This document shows, piece after piece, positions 47,018 through 60,750 of a stretch of DNA of 64,000 bases (within the stretch, counting starts at the first letter, position 1; each line of letters starts with the position of its first letter). This DNA is from Mesostigma viride (taxonomy: Eukaryota; Streptophyta; Mesostigmatophyceae; Mesostigmatales; Mesostigmataceae): positions 1,117,720-1,181,719 of the forward strand of contig RPFO01000127.1 of the NCBI GenBank assembly GCA_009746045.1. Reading direction: 5' to 3'. The notes under the pieces are model-generated. The model did no database searches and was not told the origin of the DNA. It saw only the letters and a program-made list of their open reading frames with translations. Position numbers and translations under genes: made by a program.

Positions 47018-47811
47018 AGTTACGTTAAATAGTGCGTTAAATGTGAGTTGCGTTAAATAGTTATTCCGGGCAAAATAGTGTGACGGACCGATTTGCCTCA
47101 GGCGGCAAAAGGTTCCGGCACTATTTAACGTAACTAAAACCTGGCCTCATGGAGGGGGGACGAAGAGCCCGAGACATCCGCCTAGGCCGCTGAGCACGCA
47201 CCACTAAATGCGCCGGAACTGCCTCAGTGAGGATTCGAACCCCTGACCTCCAAGGTGCACAGGTTTTAGTTACGTTAAATAGTGCCGGAACCTTTTGCCG
47301 CCTGAGGCAAATCGGTCCGTCACACTATTTTGCCCGGAATAACCACTTCCGAGCACCCAAGTTAATTCGGCCGAATTAACTTGGGTGCTCGGAAGTGGTT
47401 ATTCCGGGCAAAATAGTGTGACGGACCGATTTGCCTCAGGCGGCAAAAGGTTCCGGCACTATTTAACGTAACTAAAACCTGTGCACCTTGGAGGTCAGGG
47501 GTTCGAATCCTCACTGAGGCAGTTCCGGCGCATTTAGTGGTGCGTGCTCAGCGGCCTAGGCGGATGTCTCGGGCTCTTCGTCCCCCCTCCATGAGGCCAG
47601 GTTTTAGTTACGTTAAATAGTGCCGGAACCTTTTGCCGCCTGAGGCAAATCGGTCCGTCACACTATTTTGCCCGGAATAACCACTTCCGAGCACCCAAGT
47701 TAATTCGGCCGAATTAACTTGGGTGCTCGGAAGTGGTTATTCCGGGCAAAATAGTGTGACGGACCGATTTGCCTCAGGCGGCAAAAGGTTCCGGCACTAT
47801 TTAACGTAACT
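47018..47811. mobile_element. Compound palindromic element, copy 2 (794 bp), inserted in the satellite
   Basis: Flanked by the 5-bp duplication GTATG (47013-47017, 47812-47816), which is satellite sequence on both sides. The order is collapsed palindrome 47018-47135, spacer 47136-47267 (+), palindrome 47268-47473, spacer 47474-47605 (inverted), palindrome 47606-47811. The first palindrome lost most of its left arm and shows scrambled AGTTACGTTAAATAGTGCG repeats, as after hairpin breakage and repair. Confidence 0.92.
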
Positions 47812-47816
47812 GTATG

Positions 47817-50800
47817 TACGTGTGTGTGCAGCCGCCCCTTGCGTGCGCGGTGTGTGTATACTGTGTGTGCATGCCGGCCCTTGCGTGCATGGTGTGTGTA
47901 CGTGTGTGTGCAGCCGCCCCTTACATGGGCGGTGTATGTACGTGTGTGTGCATGCCGGCCCTTGCGTGCGCGGTGTATGTACGTGTTAATGCAGCCGCCC
48001 CTTGCGTGCGCAGTGTATGTCCATGTGTGGGCAGTTTCCCCTTGCGTGCGCGGTGTATGTACGTGTGTGTGCAGCCGGCCCTTGCGTGCGCGGTGTGTGT
48101 ACATGTGTGTGCAGTTGCCCCTTGCGTGCGCGGTGTATGTAAGTGTGTGTGCAGCCGGCCCTTGCGTGCGCGGTGTGTGTACATGTGAGTGCAGCTGCCC
48201 CAAGCGTGCGCGGTGTGTGTACATGTGTGTGCAGTTGCCCCTTGCGTGCGCGGTGGATGTACGTGTGTGTGCATGCCGGCAATTGCGTGCATGGTGTGTG
48301 TACGTGTGTGTGCAGCCGCCCCTTGCGTGCGCGGTGTGTGTACGTGTGTGTGCACTCGCCCCTTGCGTGCGCGGTGGATGTACATGTGTGTGCAGCCGCC
48401 CCTTGCGTGCATGGTGTATGTACGTGTGTGTGCAGCCGCCCCTTGCGTGCGCGGTGTATGTACGTGTTAATGCAGCCGCCCCTTCCGTGCGCAGTGTATG
48501 TCCATGTGTGGACAGTTTCCCCTTAATTGCGTGCGCGGTGTATGTACGTGTGTGTGCAGCCGCCCCTTGCGTGCGCGGTGGATGTACGTGTGTGTGCAGC
48601 CGCCCCTTGCGTGCGCGGTGTGTGTACGTGTATGTGCAGCCGCCCCTTGCGTGCGCGGTGTAGACAGTATGTACATGTGAGTGCCGTCGCCCCAAGCGTG
48701 CATTTTGTGTGTCAGTGTGTGTGCAGCAGCCCCTTGCGTGCGCGGTGTATGTACGTGTGTGTGCAGCCGCCCCGTGGTTGCGCGGTGGATGTACATGTGA
48801 GTGGAGTTGCCCCTTGCGTGCGCGGTGTATGTACGTGTGTGTGCAGCCGCCCCTTGCGTGCGCGGTGTAGGTACGTGTGTGTGCAGCCGCCCCAAGCGTG
48901 CGCGGTGTATGTACGTGTGTGTGCAGCCGGCCCTTGCGTGCATGGTGTGTGTACGTGTGTGTGCAGCCGGCCCTTGCGTGCGCGGTGTAGGTACGTATGT
49001 GTGCAGTCGCCCCTTGGGTGCGCGGTGTAGGTACGTATGTGTGCAGCCGCCCCTTGCGTGCGCGGTGTATGTACGTGTGTGTGCAGCCGCCCCTTGCGTG
49101 CATGGTGTATGTACATGTGAGTGCCGTTGCCCCTTGCGTGCGCGGTGTATGTACGTGTGTGTGCAGCCGTCCCTTAATTGCGTGCGCGGTGTGTGTACGT
49201 GTGTGTGCAGCCGCCCCTTGCGTGCATGGTGAGTGTACCTGTGCGTGAAGTCGCTCCTTGCGTGCATGGTGTGTGTACGTGTGTGTGCAGCCGCCCCTTG
49301 CGTGCATGGTGTATGTACATGTGAGTGCCGTTGCCCCAAGCGTGCATTGTGTGTGTAAGTGTGTGTGCAGCCGGCCCTTGCGTGCATGGTGTGTGTACAT
49401 GTGAGTGCAGCCGGCCCTTGCGTGCATGGTGTGTGTACGTGTGTGTGCAGTTGCCCCTTGCGTGCGCGGTGTATGTACGTGTGTGTGCAGCCGCCCCTTG
49501 CGTGCGCGGTGTGTGTACATGTGAGTGCAGCCGCCCCAAGCGTGTGTACATGTGTGTGCAGTTGCCCCTTGCGTGCGCAGTGGATGTACGTGTGTGTGCA
49601 TGCCGGCAATTGTGTGCATGGTGTGTGTACGTGTGTGTGCGGCCGCCCCTTGCGTGCGCGGTGTGTGTACGTGTGTGTGCACTCGCCCCTTGCGTGCGCG
49701 GTGTATGTACGTGTGTGCAGCCGCCCCTTGCGTGCGCGGTGTATGCCAGTGTGTGTGCATGCCGGCCCTTGCGTGCATGGTGAGTGTAAGTGTGTGTGCA
49801 GCCCCTTGCGTGCATGGTGTATGTACGTGTGTGTGCAGCTGCCCCTTGCGTGCGCGGTGTGTGTACGTGTGTGTGCAGCCGCCCCTTGCGTGCGCGGTGT
49901 ATGTACGTGTGTGTGCAGCCGGCCCTTGCGTGCATGGTGTGTGTACGTGTGTGTGCAGCCGGCCCTTGCGTGCGCGGTGGATGTACATGTGTGTGCAGTC
50001 GCCCCTTGCGTGCGCGGTGTAGGTATACGTATGTGTGCAGCCGCCCCTTGCGTGCGCGGTGTAGGTACGTGTGTGTGCAGCCGCCCCAAGCGTGCGCGGT
50101 GTATGTACGTGTGTGTGCAGCCGGCCCTTGCGTGCATGGTGTGTGTACGTGTGTGTGCAGCCGGCCCTTGCGTGCGCGGTGGATGTACATGTGTGTGCAG
50201 TCGCCCCTTGGGTGCGCGGTGTAGGTACGTATGTGTGCAGCCGCCCCTTGCGTGCGCGGTGTATGTACGTGTGTGTGCAGCCGCCCCGTGGTTGCGCGGT
50301 GTATGTACATGTGTGTGCAGTTGCCCCTTGCGTGCGCGGTGTATGTACGTGTGTGTGCAGCCGCCCCTTGCGTGCGCGGTGTAGGTACGTGTGTGTGCAG
50401 CCGCCCCAAGCGTGCGCGGTGTGTGTACATGTGTGTGCAGTTGCCCCTTGCGTGCGCGGTGTGTGTACGTGTGTGTGCAGCCGCCCCTTGCGTGCGCGGT
50501 GTATGTACGTGTGTGTGCAGTTGCCCCTTGCGTGCGCGGTGGATGTACGTGTGTGTGCAGCCGGCCCTTGCGTGCGCGGTGTGTGTACATGTGAGTGCAG
50601 CTGCCCAAGCGTGCGCGGTGTGTGTACATGTGTGTGCAGTTGCCCCTTGCGTGCGCGGTGGATGTACGTGTGTGTGCAGCCGCCCCTTGCGTGCGCGGTG
50701 TAGGTACGTGTGTGTGCAGCCGCCCCAAGCGTGCGCGGTGTGTGTACGTGTGTGTGCACTCGCCCCTTGCGTGCGCGGTGGATGTACATGTGTGTGCAGC

Positions 50801-53800
50801 CGCCCCTTGCGTGCATGGTGTATGTCCATGTGTGGGCAGTTGCCCCTTGCGTGCGCGGTGTATGTACATGTTTTTGCACTCGCCCCTTGCGTGCATGGTG
50901 TATGTATGTGTGTGTGCAGCCGCCCCTTGCGTGCGCGGTGGATGTACGTGTGTGTGCAGCCACCCCTTTCGTGCGCGGTGTATGTACATGTGAGTGCCGT
51001 CGCCCCAAGCGTGCATTTTGTGTGTAAGTGTGTGTGCAGCAGCCCCTTGCGTGCGCGGTGTATGTACGTGTGTGTGCAGCCGCCCCGTGGTTGCGCGGTG
51101 GATGTACATGTGAGTGGAGCCGGTCCTTGCGTGCGCGGTGTATGTACGTGTGTGTGCAGCTGCCCCTTGCGTGCGTGGTGTGTGTACATGTAAGTGCAGC
51201 CGCCCCTTGCGTGCGCGGTGTATGTACGTGTGTGTGCAGCCGCCCCAAGCGTGCGCGGTGTGTGTACATGTGAGTGCAGCTGCCCCAAGCGTGCGCGGTG
51301 GATGTACGTGTGTGTGCATGCCGGCAATTGCGTGCATGGTGTGTGTACGTGTGTGTGCAGCCGCCCCTTGCGTGCGCGGTGTGTGTACGTGTGTGTGCAC
51401 TCGCCCCTTGCGTGCGCGGTGGATGTACATGTGTGTGCAGCCGCCCCTTGCGTGCATGGTGTATGTCCATGTGTGGGCAGTTGCCCCTTGCGTGCGCGGC
51501 GTATGTACATGTTTTTGCACTCGCCCCTTGCGTGCATGGTGTATGTATGTGTGTGTGCAGCCGCCCCTTGCGTGCGCGGTGGATGTACGTGTGTGTGCAG
51601 CCACCCCTTTCGTGCGCGGTGTATGTACATGTGAGTGCCGTCGCCCCAAGCGTGCATTTTGTGTGTAAGTGTGTGTGCAGCAGCCCCTTGCGTGCGCGGT
51701 GTATGTACGTGTGTGTGCAGCCGTCCCTTGCGTGCGCGGTGTATGTACGTGTGTGTGCAGCCGCCCCTTGCGTGCATGGTGAGTGTAAGTGTGTGTGCAG
51801 CCGCCCCTTGCGTGCGCGGTGTAGGTACGTATGTGTGCAGCCGCCCCTTGCGTGCGCGGTGTATGTACGTGTGTGTGCAGCCGCCCCAAGCGTGCGCGGT
51901 GTGTGTACATGTGAGTGCAGCTGCCCCAAGCGTGCGCGGTGTGTGTACATGTGTGTGCAGTTGCCCCTTGCGTGCGCGGTGGATGTACGTGTGTGTGCAT
52001 GCCGGCAATTGCGTGCATGGTGTGTGTACGTGTGTGTGCAGCCGCCCCTTGCGTGCGCGGTGTGTGTACATGTGAGTGCCGTCGCCCCAAGCGTGCATTT
52101 TGTGTGTAAGTGTGTGTGCAGCCGCCCCTTGCGTGCATGGTGTATGTACGTGTGTGCGCACTCGCCCCTTGCGTGCGCGGTGTAGGTACGTATGTGTGCA
52201 GCCGCCCCTTGCGTGCGCGGTGTATGTACGTGTGTGTGCAGCCGCCCCAAGCGTGCGCGGTGTGTGTACATGTGAGTGCAGCTGCCCCAAGCGTGCGCGG
52301 TGTGTGTACATGTGTGTGCAGTTGCCCCTTGCGTGCGCGGTGGATGTACGTGTGTGTGCATGCCGGCAATTGCGTGCATGGTGTGTGTACGTGTGTGTGC
52401 AGCCGCCCCTTGCGTGCGCGGTGTATGTACATGTGTGTGCATCCTTGTCCTTGCGTGCGCGGTGTATGTACATGTGTTTGCACTCGCCCCTTGCGTGCGC
52501 GGTGGATGTACATGTGTGTGCAGCCGCCCCTTGCGTGCATGGTTTATGTACATGTGTGTGCAGTCGCCGGCCCCGTGCGTGCGCAGTGGATGTACGTGTG
52601 TGTGCAGCCGCCCCGTGCGTGCATGGTGTGTGTACGTGTGTGTGCAGCAGCCCCTTGCGTGCGCGGTGTATGTACGTTTCTGTGCATGCCGGCCCTTGCG
52701 TGCATGGTGTATGTACATGTGCTTGCACTGGCCCCTTGCGTGCGCGGTGTATGTACGTGTGTGTGCAGCCCCCCTTGCGTGCGCGGTGTATGTACGTGTG
52801 TGCGCACTCGCCCCTTGCGTGCGCGGTGTATGTACGTGTGTGTGCAGCCGCCCCTTGCGTGCGCGGTGTATGTACATGTGTGTGCAGCCGCCCCTTGCGT
52901 GTGCGGTGGATGTACATGTGCGGGCAGTTGCCCCTTGCGTGCGCGGTGTATGTACATGTGTTTGCACTCGCCCCTTGCGTGCGCGGTGTATGTACATGTG
53001 TGTGCAGCCGCCCCTTGCGTGCATGGTGTATGTACATGTGCTTGCACTGGCCCCGTGCGTGCGCGGTGTATGTACGTGTGTGTGCAGCCGCCCCTTGCGT
53101 GCGCGGTGTATGTACGTGTGTGCGCACTCGCCCCTTGCGTGCGCGGTGTATGTACGTGTGTGTGCAGCCGCCCCTTGCGTGCGCGGTGTATGTACATGTG
53201 TGTGCATCCTTGTCCTTGCGTGCGCGGTGTATGTACATGTGTTTGCACTCGCCCCTTGCGTGCGCGGTGTATGTACATGTGTGTGCAGCCGCCCCTTGCG
53301 TGCATGGTTTATGTACATGTGTGTGCAGTCGCCCCGTGCGTGCGCAGTGTATGTACGTGTGTGTGCAGCCGTTCCTTGCGTGCGTGGTGTGTGTACATGT
53401 GAGTGCAGCCGCCCCTTGCGTGCGCGGTGTATGTACGTGTGTGTGCAGCAGCCCCTTGCGTGCTTTGTGTGTGTACATGTGTGTGAATCCTTGTCCTTGC
53501 GTGCATGGTGTATGTACGTGTGTGTGCAGCCGTCCCTTAATTGCGTGCGCGGTGTGTGTACGTGTGTGTGCACTCGCCCCTTGCGTGCGCGGTGTATGTA
53601 CGTGTGTGCAGCCGCCCCTTGCGTGCGCGGTGTATGCCAGTGTGTGTGCATGCCGGCCCTTGCGTGCAAGGTGGTGTGTAAGTGTGTGTGCAGCCCCTTG
53701 CGTGCATGGTGTATGTACGTGTGTGTGCAGCAGGCCCTTGCGTGCATGGTGTGTGTACATGTGAGTGCAGCCGTCCCTTCCGTGCATGGTGTGTGTACGT

Positions 53801-56800
53801 GTGTGTGCAGTTGCCCCTTGCGTGCGCAGTGTATGTACGTGTGTGTGCATGCCGGCCCTTGCGTGCATGGTGTGTGTACGTGTGTGTGCAGTTGCCCCTT
53901 GCATGCGCGGTGTATGTACATGTGAGTGCAGCCGCCCAAGAGTATGTACATGTGAGTGCCGTCGCCCCTAATTGCGTGCATTGTGTGTGTAAGTGTGTGT
54001 GCAGCAGCCCCTTGCGTGCGCGGTGTATGTACGTGTGTGTGCAGCCGCCCCTTGCGTGCATGGTGTATGTACATGTGAGTGCCGTTGCCCCTTGCGTGCG
54101 CGGTGTATGTACGTGTGTGTGCAGCCGTCCCTTAATTGCGTGCGCGGTGGATGTACATGTGCGGGCAGTTGCCCCTTGCGTGCGCGGTGTATGTACGTGT
54201 GTGTGCAGCCGTCCTTGCGTGCGCGGTGTATGTACGTGTGTGTGCAGCCGCCCCTTGCGTGCATGGTGAGTGTAAGTGTGTGTGCAGCAGCCCCTTGCGT
54301 GCGCAGTGTATGTACGTGTGTGTGCAGCCGCCCCTTGCGTGCGCGGTGTGTGTATACTGTGTGTGCATGCCGGCCCTTGCGTGCATGGTGTGTGTACGTG
54401 TGTGTGCAGCCGCCCCTTACATGGGCGGTGTATGTACGTGTGTGTGCATGCCGGCCCTTGCGTGCGCGGTGTATGTACGTGTTAATGCAGCCGCCCCTTG
54501 CGTGCGCAGTGTATGTCCATGTGTGGGCAGTTTCCCCTTGCGTGCGCGGTGTATGTACGTGTGTGTGCAGCCGGCCCTTGCGTGCGCGGTGTGTGTACAT
54601 GTGTGTGCAGTTGCCCCTTGCGTGCGCGGTGTATGTAAGTGTGTGTGCAGCCGGCCCTTGCGTGCGCGGTGTGTGTACATGTGAGTGCAGCTGCCCCAAG
54701 CGTGCGCGGTGTGTGTACGTGTGTGTGCAGCCGCCCCTTGCGTGCGCGGTGTATGTACATGTGTGTGCATCCTTGTCCTTGCGTGCGCGGTGTATGTACA
54801 TGTGTTTGCACTCGCCCCTTGCGTGCGCGGTGGATGTACATGTGTGTGCAGCCGCCCCTTGCGTGCATGGTTTATGTACATGTGTGTGCAGTCGCCGGCC
54901 CCGTGCGTGCGCAGTGGATGTACGTGTGTGTGCAGCCGCCCCGTGCGTGCATGGTGTGTGTACGTGTGTGTGCAGCAGCCCTTGCGTGCGCGGTGTATGT
55001 ACGTTTCTGTGCATGCCGGCCCTTGCGTGCATGGTGTATGTACATGTGCTTGCACTGGCCCCTTGCGTGCGCGGTGTATGTACGTGTGTGTGCAGCCCCC
55101 CCTTGCGTGCGCGGTGTATGTACGTGTGTGCGCACTCGCCCCTTGCGTGCGCGGTGTATGTACGTGTGTGTGCAGCCGCCCCTTGCGTGCGCGGTGTATG
55201 TACATGTGTGTGCAGCCGCCCCTTGCGTGTGCGGTGGATGTACATGTGCGGGCAGTTGCCCCTTGCGTGCGCGGTGTATGTACATGTGTTTGCACTCGCC
55301 CCTTGCGTGCGCGGTGTATGTACATGTGTGTGCAGCCGCCCCTTGCGTGCATGGTGTATGTACATGTGCTTGCACTGGCCCCGTGCGTGCGCGGTGTATG
55401 TACGTGTGTGTGCAGCCGCCCCTTGCGTGCGCGGTGTATGTACGTGTGTGCGCACTCGCCCCTTGCGTGCGCGGTGTATGTACGTGTGTGTGCAGCCGCC
55501 CCTTGCGTGCGCGGTGTATGTACATGTGTGTGCATCCTTGTCCTTGCGTGCGCGGTGTATGTACATGTGTTTGCACTCGCCCCTTGCGTGCGCGGTGTAT
55601 GTACGTGTGTGTGCAGCCGCCCCTTGCGTGCGCGGTGTATGTACGTGTGTGCGCACTCGCCCCTTGCGTGCGCGGTGTATGTACGTGTGTGTGCAGCCGC
55701 CCCTTGCGTGCGCGGTGTATGTACATGTGTGTGCATCCTTGTCCTTGCGTGCGCGGTGTATGTACATGTGTTTGCACTCGCCCTTGCGTGCGCGGTGTAT
55801 GTACATGTGTGTGCAGCCGCCCCTTGCGTGCATGGTTTATGTACATGTGTGTGCAGTCGCCCCGTGCGTGCGCAGTGTATGTACGTGTGTGTGCAGCCGT
55901 TCCTTGCGTGCGTGGTGTGTGTACATGTGAGTGCAGCCGCCCCTTGCGTGCGCGGTGTATGTACGTGTGTGTGCAGCAGCCCCTTGCGTGCTTTGTGTGT
56001 GTACATGTGTGTGAATCCTTGTCCTTGCGTGCATGGTGTGTGTACGTGTTTGTGCAGCCGCCCCTTGCGTGCATGGTGGATGTACATGTGAGTGCCGTTG
56101 CCCCTTGCGTGCGCGGTGTATGTACGTGTGTGTGCAGCCGTCCCTTAATTGCGTGCGCGGTGTGTGTACGTGTGTGTGCACTCGCCCCTTGCGTGCGCGG
56201 TGTATGTACGTGTGTGCAGCCGCCCCTTGCGTGCGCGGTGTATGCCAGTGTGTGTGCATGCCGGCCCTTGCGTGCAAGGTGGTGTGTAAGTGTGTGTGCA
56301 GCCCCTTGCGTGCATGGTGTATGTACGTGTGTGTGCAGCCGGCCCTTGCGTGCATGGTGTGTGTACATGTGAGTGCAGCCGTCCCTTCCGTGCATGGTGT
56401 GTGTACGTGTGTGTGCAGTTGCCCCTTGCGTGCGCAGTGTATGTACGTGTGTGTGCATGCCGGCCCTTGCGTGCATGGTGTGTGTACGTGTGTGTGCAGT
56501 TGCCCCTTGCATGCGCGGTGTATGTACATGTGAGTGCAGCCGCCCAAGAGTATGTACATGTGAGTGCCGTCGCCCCTAATTGCGTGCATTGTGTGTGTAA
56601 GTGTGTGTGCAGCAGCCCCTTGCGTGCGCGGTGTATGTACGTGTGTGTGCAGCCGCCCCTTGCGTGCATGGTGTATGTACATGTGAGTGCCGTTGCCCCT
56701 TGCGTGCGCGGTGTATGTACGTGTGTGTGCAGCCGTCCCTTAATTGCGTGCGCGGTGGATGTACATGTGCGGGCAGTTGCCCCTTGCGTGTGCGGTGTAT

Positions 56801-59800
56801 GTACGTGTGTGTGCAGCCGTCCCTTGCGTGCGCGGTGTATGTACGTGTGTGTGCAGCCGCCCCTTGCGTGCATGGTGAGTGTAAGTGTGTGTGCAGCAGC
56901 CCCTTGCGTGCGCAGTGTATGTACGTGTGTGTGCAGCCGCCCTTGCGTGCGCGGTGTGTGTATACTGTGTGTGCATGCCGGCCCTTGCGTGCATGGTGTG
57001 TGTACGTGTGTGTGCAGCCGCCCCTTACATGGGCGGTGTATGTACGTGTGTGTGCATGCCGGCCCTTGCGTGCGCGGTGTATGTACGTGTTAATGCAGCC
57101 GCCCCTTGCGTGCGCAGTGTATGTCCATGTGTGGGCAGTTTCCCCTTGCGTGCGCGGTGTATGTACGTGTGTGTGCAGCCGGCCCTTGCGTGCGCGGTGT
57201 GTGTACATGTGTGTGCAGTTGCCCCTTGCGTGCGCGGTGTATGTAAGTGTGTGTGCAGCCGGCCCTTGCGTGCGCGGTGTGTGTACATGTGAGTGCAGCT
57301 GCCCCAAGCGTGCGCGGTGTGTGTACGTGTGTGTGCGGCCGCCCCTTGCGTGCGCGGTGTATGTACATGTGTGTGCATCCTTGTCCTTGCGTGCGCGGTG
57401 TATGTACATGTGTTTGCACTCGCCCCTTGCGTGCGCGGTGGATGTACATGTGTGTGCAGCCGCCCCTTGCGTGCATGGTTTATGTACATGTGTGTGCAGT
57501 CGCCGGCCCCGTGCGTGCGCAGTGGATGTACGTGTGTGTGCAGCCGCCCCGTGCGTGCATGGTGTGTGTACGTGTGTGTGCAGCAGCCCCTTGCGTGCGC
57601 GGTGTATGTACGTTTCTGTGCATGCCGGCCCTTGCGTGCATGGTGTATGTACATGTGCTTGCACTGGCCCCTTGCGTGCGCGGTGTATGTACGTGTGTGT
57701 GCAGCCCCCCTTGCGTGCGCGGTGTATGTACGTGTGTGCGCACTCGCCCCTTGCGTGCGCGGTGTATGTACTTGTGTGTGCAGCCGCCCCTTGCGTGCGC
57801 GGTGTATGTACATGTGTGTGCAGCCGCCCCTTGCGTGTGCGGTGGATGTACATGTGCGGGCAGTTGCCCCTTGCGTGCGCGGTGTATGTACATGTGTTTG
57901 CACTCGCCCCTTGCGTGCGCGGTGTATGTACATGTGTGTGCAGCCGCCCCTTGCGTGCATGGTGTATGTACATGTGCTTGCACTGGCCCCGTGCGTGCGC
58001 GGTGTATGTACGTGTGTGTGCAGCCGCCCCTTGCGTGCGCGGTGTATGTACGTGTGTGCGCACTCGCCCCTTGCGTGCGCGGTGTATGTACGTGTGTGTG
58101 CAGCCGCCCCTTGCGTGCGCGGTGTATGTACATGTGTGTGCATCCTTGTCCTTGCGTGCGCGGTGTATGTACATGTGTTTGCACTCGCCCCTTGCGTGCG
58201 CGGTGTATGTACATGTGTGTGCAGCCGCCCCTTGCGTGCATGGTTTATGTACATGTGTGTGCAGTCGCCCCGTGCGTGCGCAGTGTATGTACGTGTGTGT
58301 GCAGCCGTTCCTTGCGTGCGTGGTGTGTGTACATGTGAGTGCAGCCGCCCCTTGCGTGCGCGGTGTATGTACGTGTGTGTGCAGCAGCCCCTTGCGTGCT
58401 TTGTGTGTGTACATGTGTGTGAATCCTTGTCCTTGCGTGCATGGTGTGTGTACGTGTGTGTGCAGCCGCCCCTTGCGTGCATGGTGGATGTACATGTGAG
58501 TGCCGTTGCCCCTTGCGTGCGCGGTGTATGTACGTGTGTGTGCAGCCGTCCCTTAATTGCGTGCGCGGTGTGTGTACGTGTGTGTGCACTCGCCCCTTGC
58601 GTGCGCGGTGTATGTACGTGTGTGCAGCCGCCCCTTGCGTGCGCGGTGTATGCCAGTGTGTGTGCATGCCGGCCCTTGCGTGCAAGGTGGTGTGTAAGTG
58701 TGTGTGCAGCCCCTTGCGTGCATGGTGTATGTACGTGTGTGTGCAGCCGGCCCTTGCGTGCATGGTGTGTGTACATGTGAGTGCAGCCGTCCCTTCCGTG
58801 CATGGTGTGTGTACGTGTGTGTGCAGTTGCCCCTTGCGTGCGCAGTGTATGTACGTGTGTGTGCATGCCGGCCCTTGCGTGCATGGTGTGTGTACGTGTG
58901 TGTGCAGTTGCCCCTTGCATGCGCGGTGTATGTACATGTGAGTGCAGCCGCCCAAGAGTATGTACATGTGAGTGCCGTCGCCCCTAATTGCGTGCATTGT
59001 GTGTGTAAGTGTGTGTGCAGCAGCCCTTGCGTGCGCGGTGTATGTACGTGTGTGTGCAGCCGCCCCTTGCGTGCATGGTGTATGTACATGTGAGTGCCGT
59101 TGCCCCTTGCGTGCGCGGTGTATGTACGTGTGTGTGCAGCCGTCCCTTAATTGCGTGCGCGGTGGATGTACATGTGCGGGCAGTTGCCCCTTGCGTGCGC
59201 GGTGTATGTACGTGTGTGTGCAGCCGTCCCTTGCGTGCGCGGTGTATGTACGTGTGTGTGCAGCCGCCCCTTGCGTGCATGGTGAGTGTAAGTGTGTGTG
59301 CAGCAGCCCCTTGCGTGCGCAGTGTATGTACGTGTGTGTGCAGCCGCCCCTTGCGTGCGCGGTGTGTGTATACTGTGTGTGCATGCCGGCCCTTGCGTGC
59401 ATGGTGTGTGTACGTGTGTGTGCAGCCGCCCCTTACATGGGCGGTGTATGTACGTGTGTGTGCATGCCGGCCCTTGCGTGCGCGGTGTATGTACGTGTTA
59501 ATGCAGCCGCCCCTTGCGTGCGCAGTGTATGTCCATGTGTGGGCAGTTTCCCCTTGCGTGCGCGGTGTATGTACGTGTGTGTGCAGCCGGCCCTTGCGTG
59601 CGCGGTGTGTGTACATGTGTGTGCAGTTGCCCCTTGCGTGCGCGGTGTATGTAAGTGTGTGTGCAGCCGGCCCTTGCGTGCGCGGTGTGTGTACATGTGA
59701 GTGCAGCTGCCCCAAGCGTGCGCGGTGTGTGTACATGTGTGTGCAGTTGCCCCTTGCGTGCGCGGTGGATGTACGTGTGTGTGCATGCCGGCAATCGCGT

Positions 59801-60750
59801 GCATGGTGTGTGTACGTGTGTGTGCAGCCGCCCCTTGCGTGCGCGGTGTGTGTACGTGTGTGTGCACTCGCCCCTTGCGTGCGCGGTGGATGTACATGTG
59901 TGTGCAGCCGCCCCTTGCGTGCATGGTGTATGTACGTGTGTGTGCAGCCGCCCCTTGCGTGCGCGGTGTATGTACGTGTTAATGCAGCCGCCCCTTCCGT
60001 GCGCAGTGTATGTCCATGTGTGGACAGTTTCCCCTTAATTGCGTGCGCGGTGTATGTACGTGTGTGTGCAGCCGCCCCTTGCGTGCACGGTGGATGTACG
60101 TGTGTGTGCAGCCGCCCCTTGCGTGCGCGGTGTGTGTACGTGTATGTGCAGCCGCCCCTTGCGTGCGCGGTGTATGTACATGTGAGTGCCGTCGCCCCAA
60201 GCGTGCATTTTGTGTGTCAGTGTGTGTGCAGCAGCCCCTTGCGTGCGCGGTGTATGTACGTGTGTGTGCACTCGCCCCTTGCGTGCGCGGTGGATGTACA
60301 TGTGAGTGGAGTTGCCCCTTGCGTGCGCGGTGTATGTATGTGTGTGTGCAGCCGCCCCTTGCGTGCGCGGTGTAGGTACGTGTGTGTGCAGCAGCCCCAA
60401 GCGTGCGCGGTGTATGTACGTGTGTGTGCAGCCGGCCCTTGCGTGCATGGTGTGTGTACGTGTGTGTGCAGCCGGCCCTTGCGTGCGCGGTGTAGGTACG
60501 TATGTGTGCAGTCGCCCCTTGGGTGCGCGGTGTAGGTACGTATGTGTGCAGCCGCCCCTTGCGTGCGCGGTGTATGTACGTGTGTGTGCAGCCGCCCCTT
60601 GCGTGCATGGTGTATGTACATGTGAGTGCCGTTGCCCCTTGCGTGCGCGGTGTATGTACGTGTGTGTGCAGCCGTCCCTTAATTGCGTGCGCGGTGTGTG
60701 TACGTGTGTGTGCAGCCGCCCCTTGCGTGCATGGTGAGTGTACAGTTGGA
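47817..60750 (+). repeat. 40-bp satellite, right block with higher-order repeats
   Basis: It continues the same 40-bp unit for ~12.9 kb. Rare variants (a GTGTATACTGTGTG unit near 47850, 54350, 56955 and 59365; a GTGGTGTGTAAGTG unit near 53670, 56278 and 58687) recur with ~2.4-2.6-kb spacing in the right half, revealing a higher-order repeat of about 60-65 units. Long frames (up to 2,124 codons, HTHVHTPRTQG-type repeats) arise because the unit is stop-free. Confidence 0.97.
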
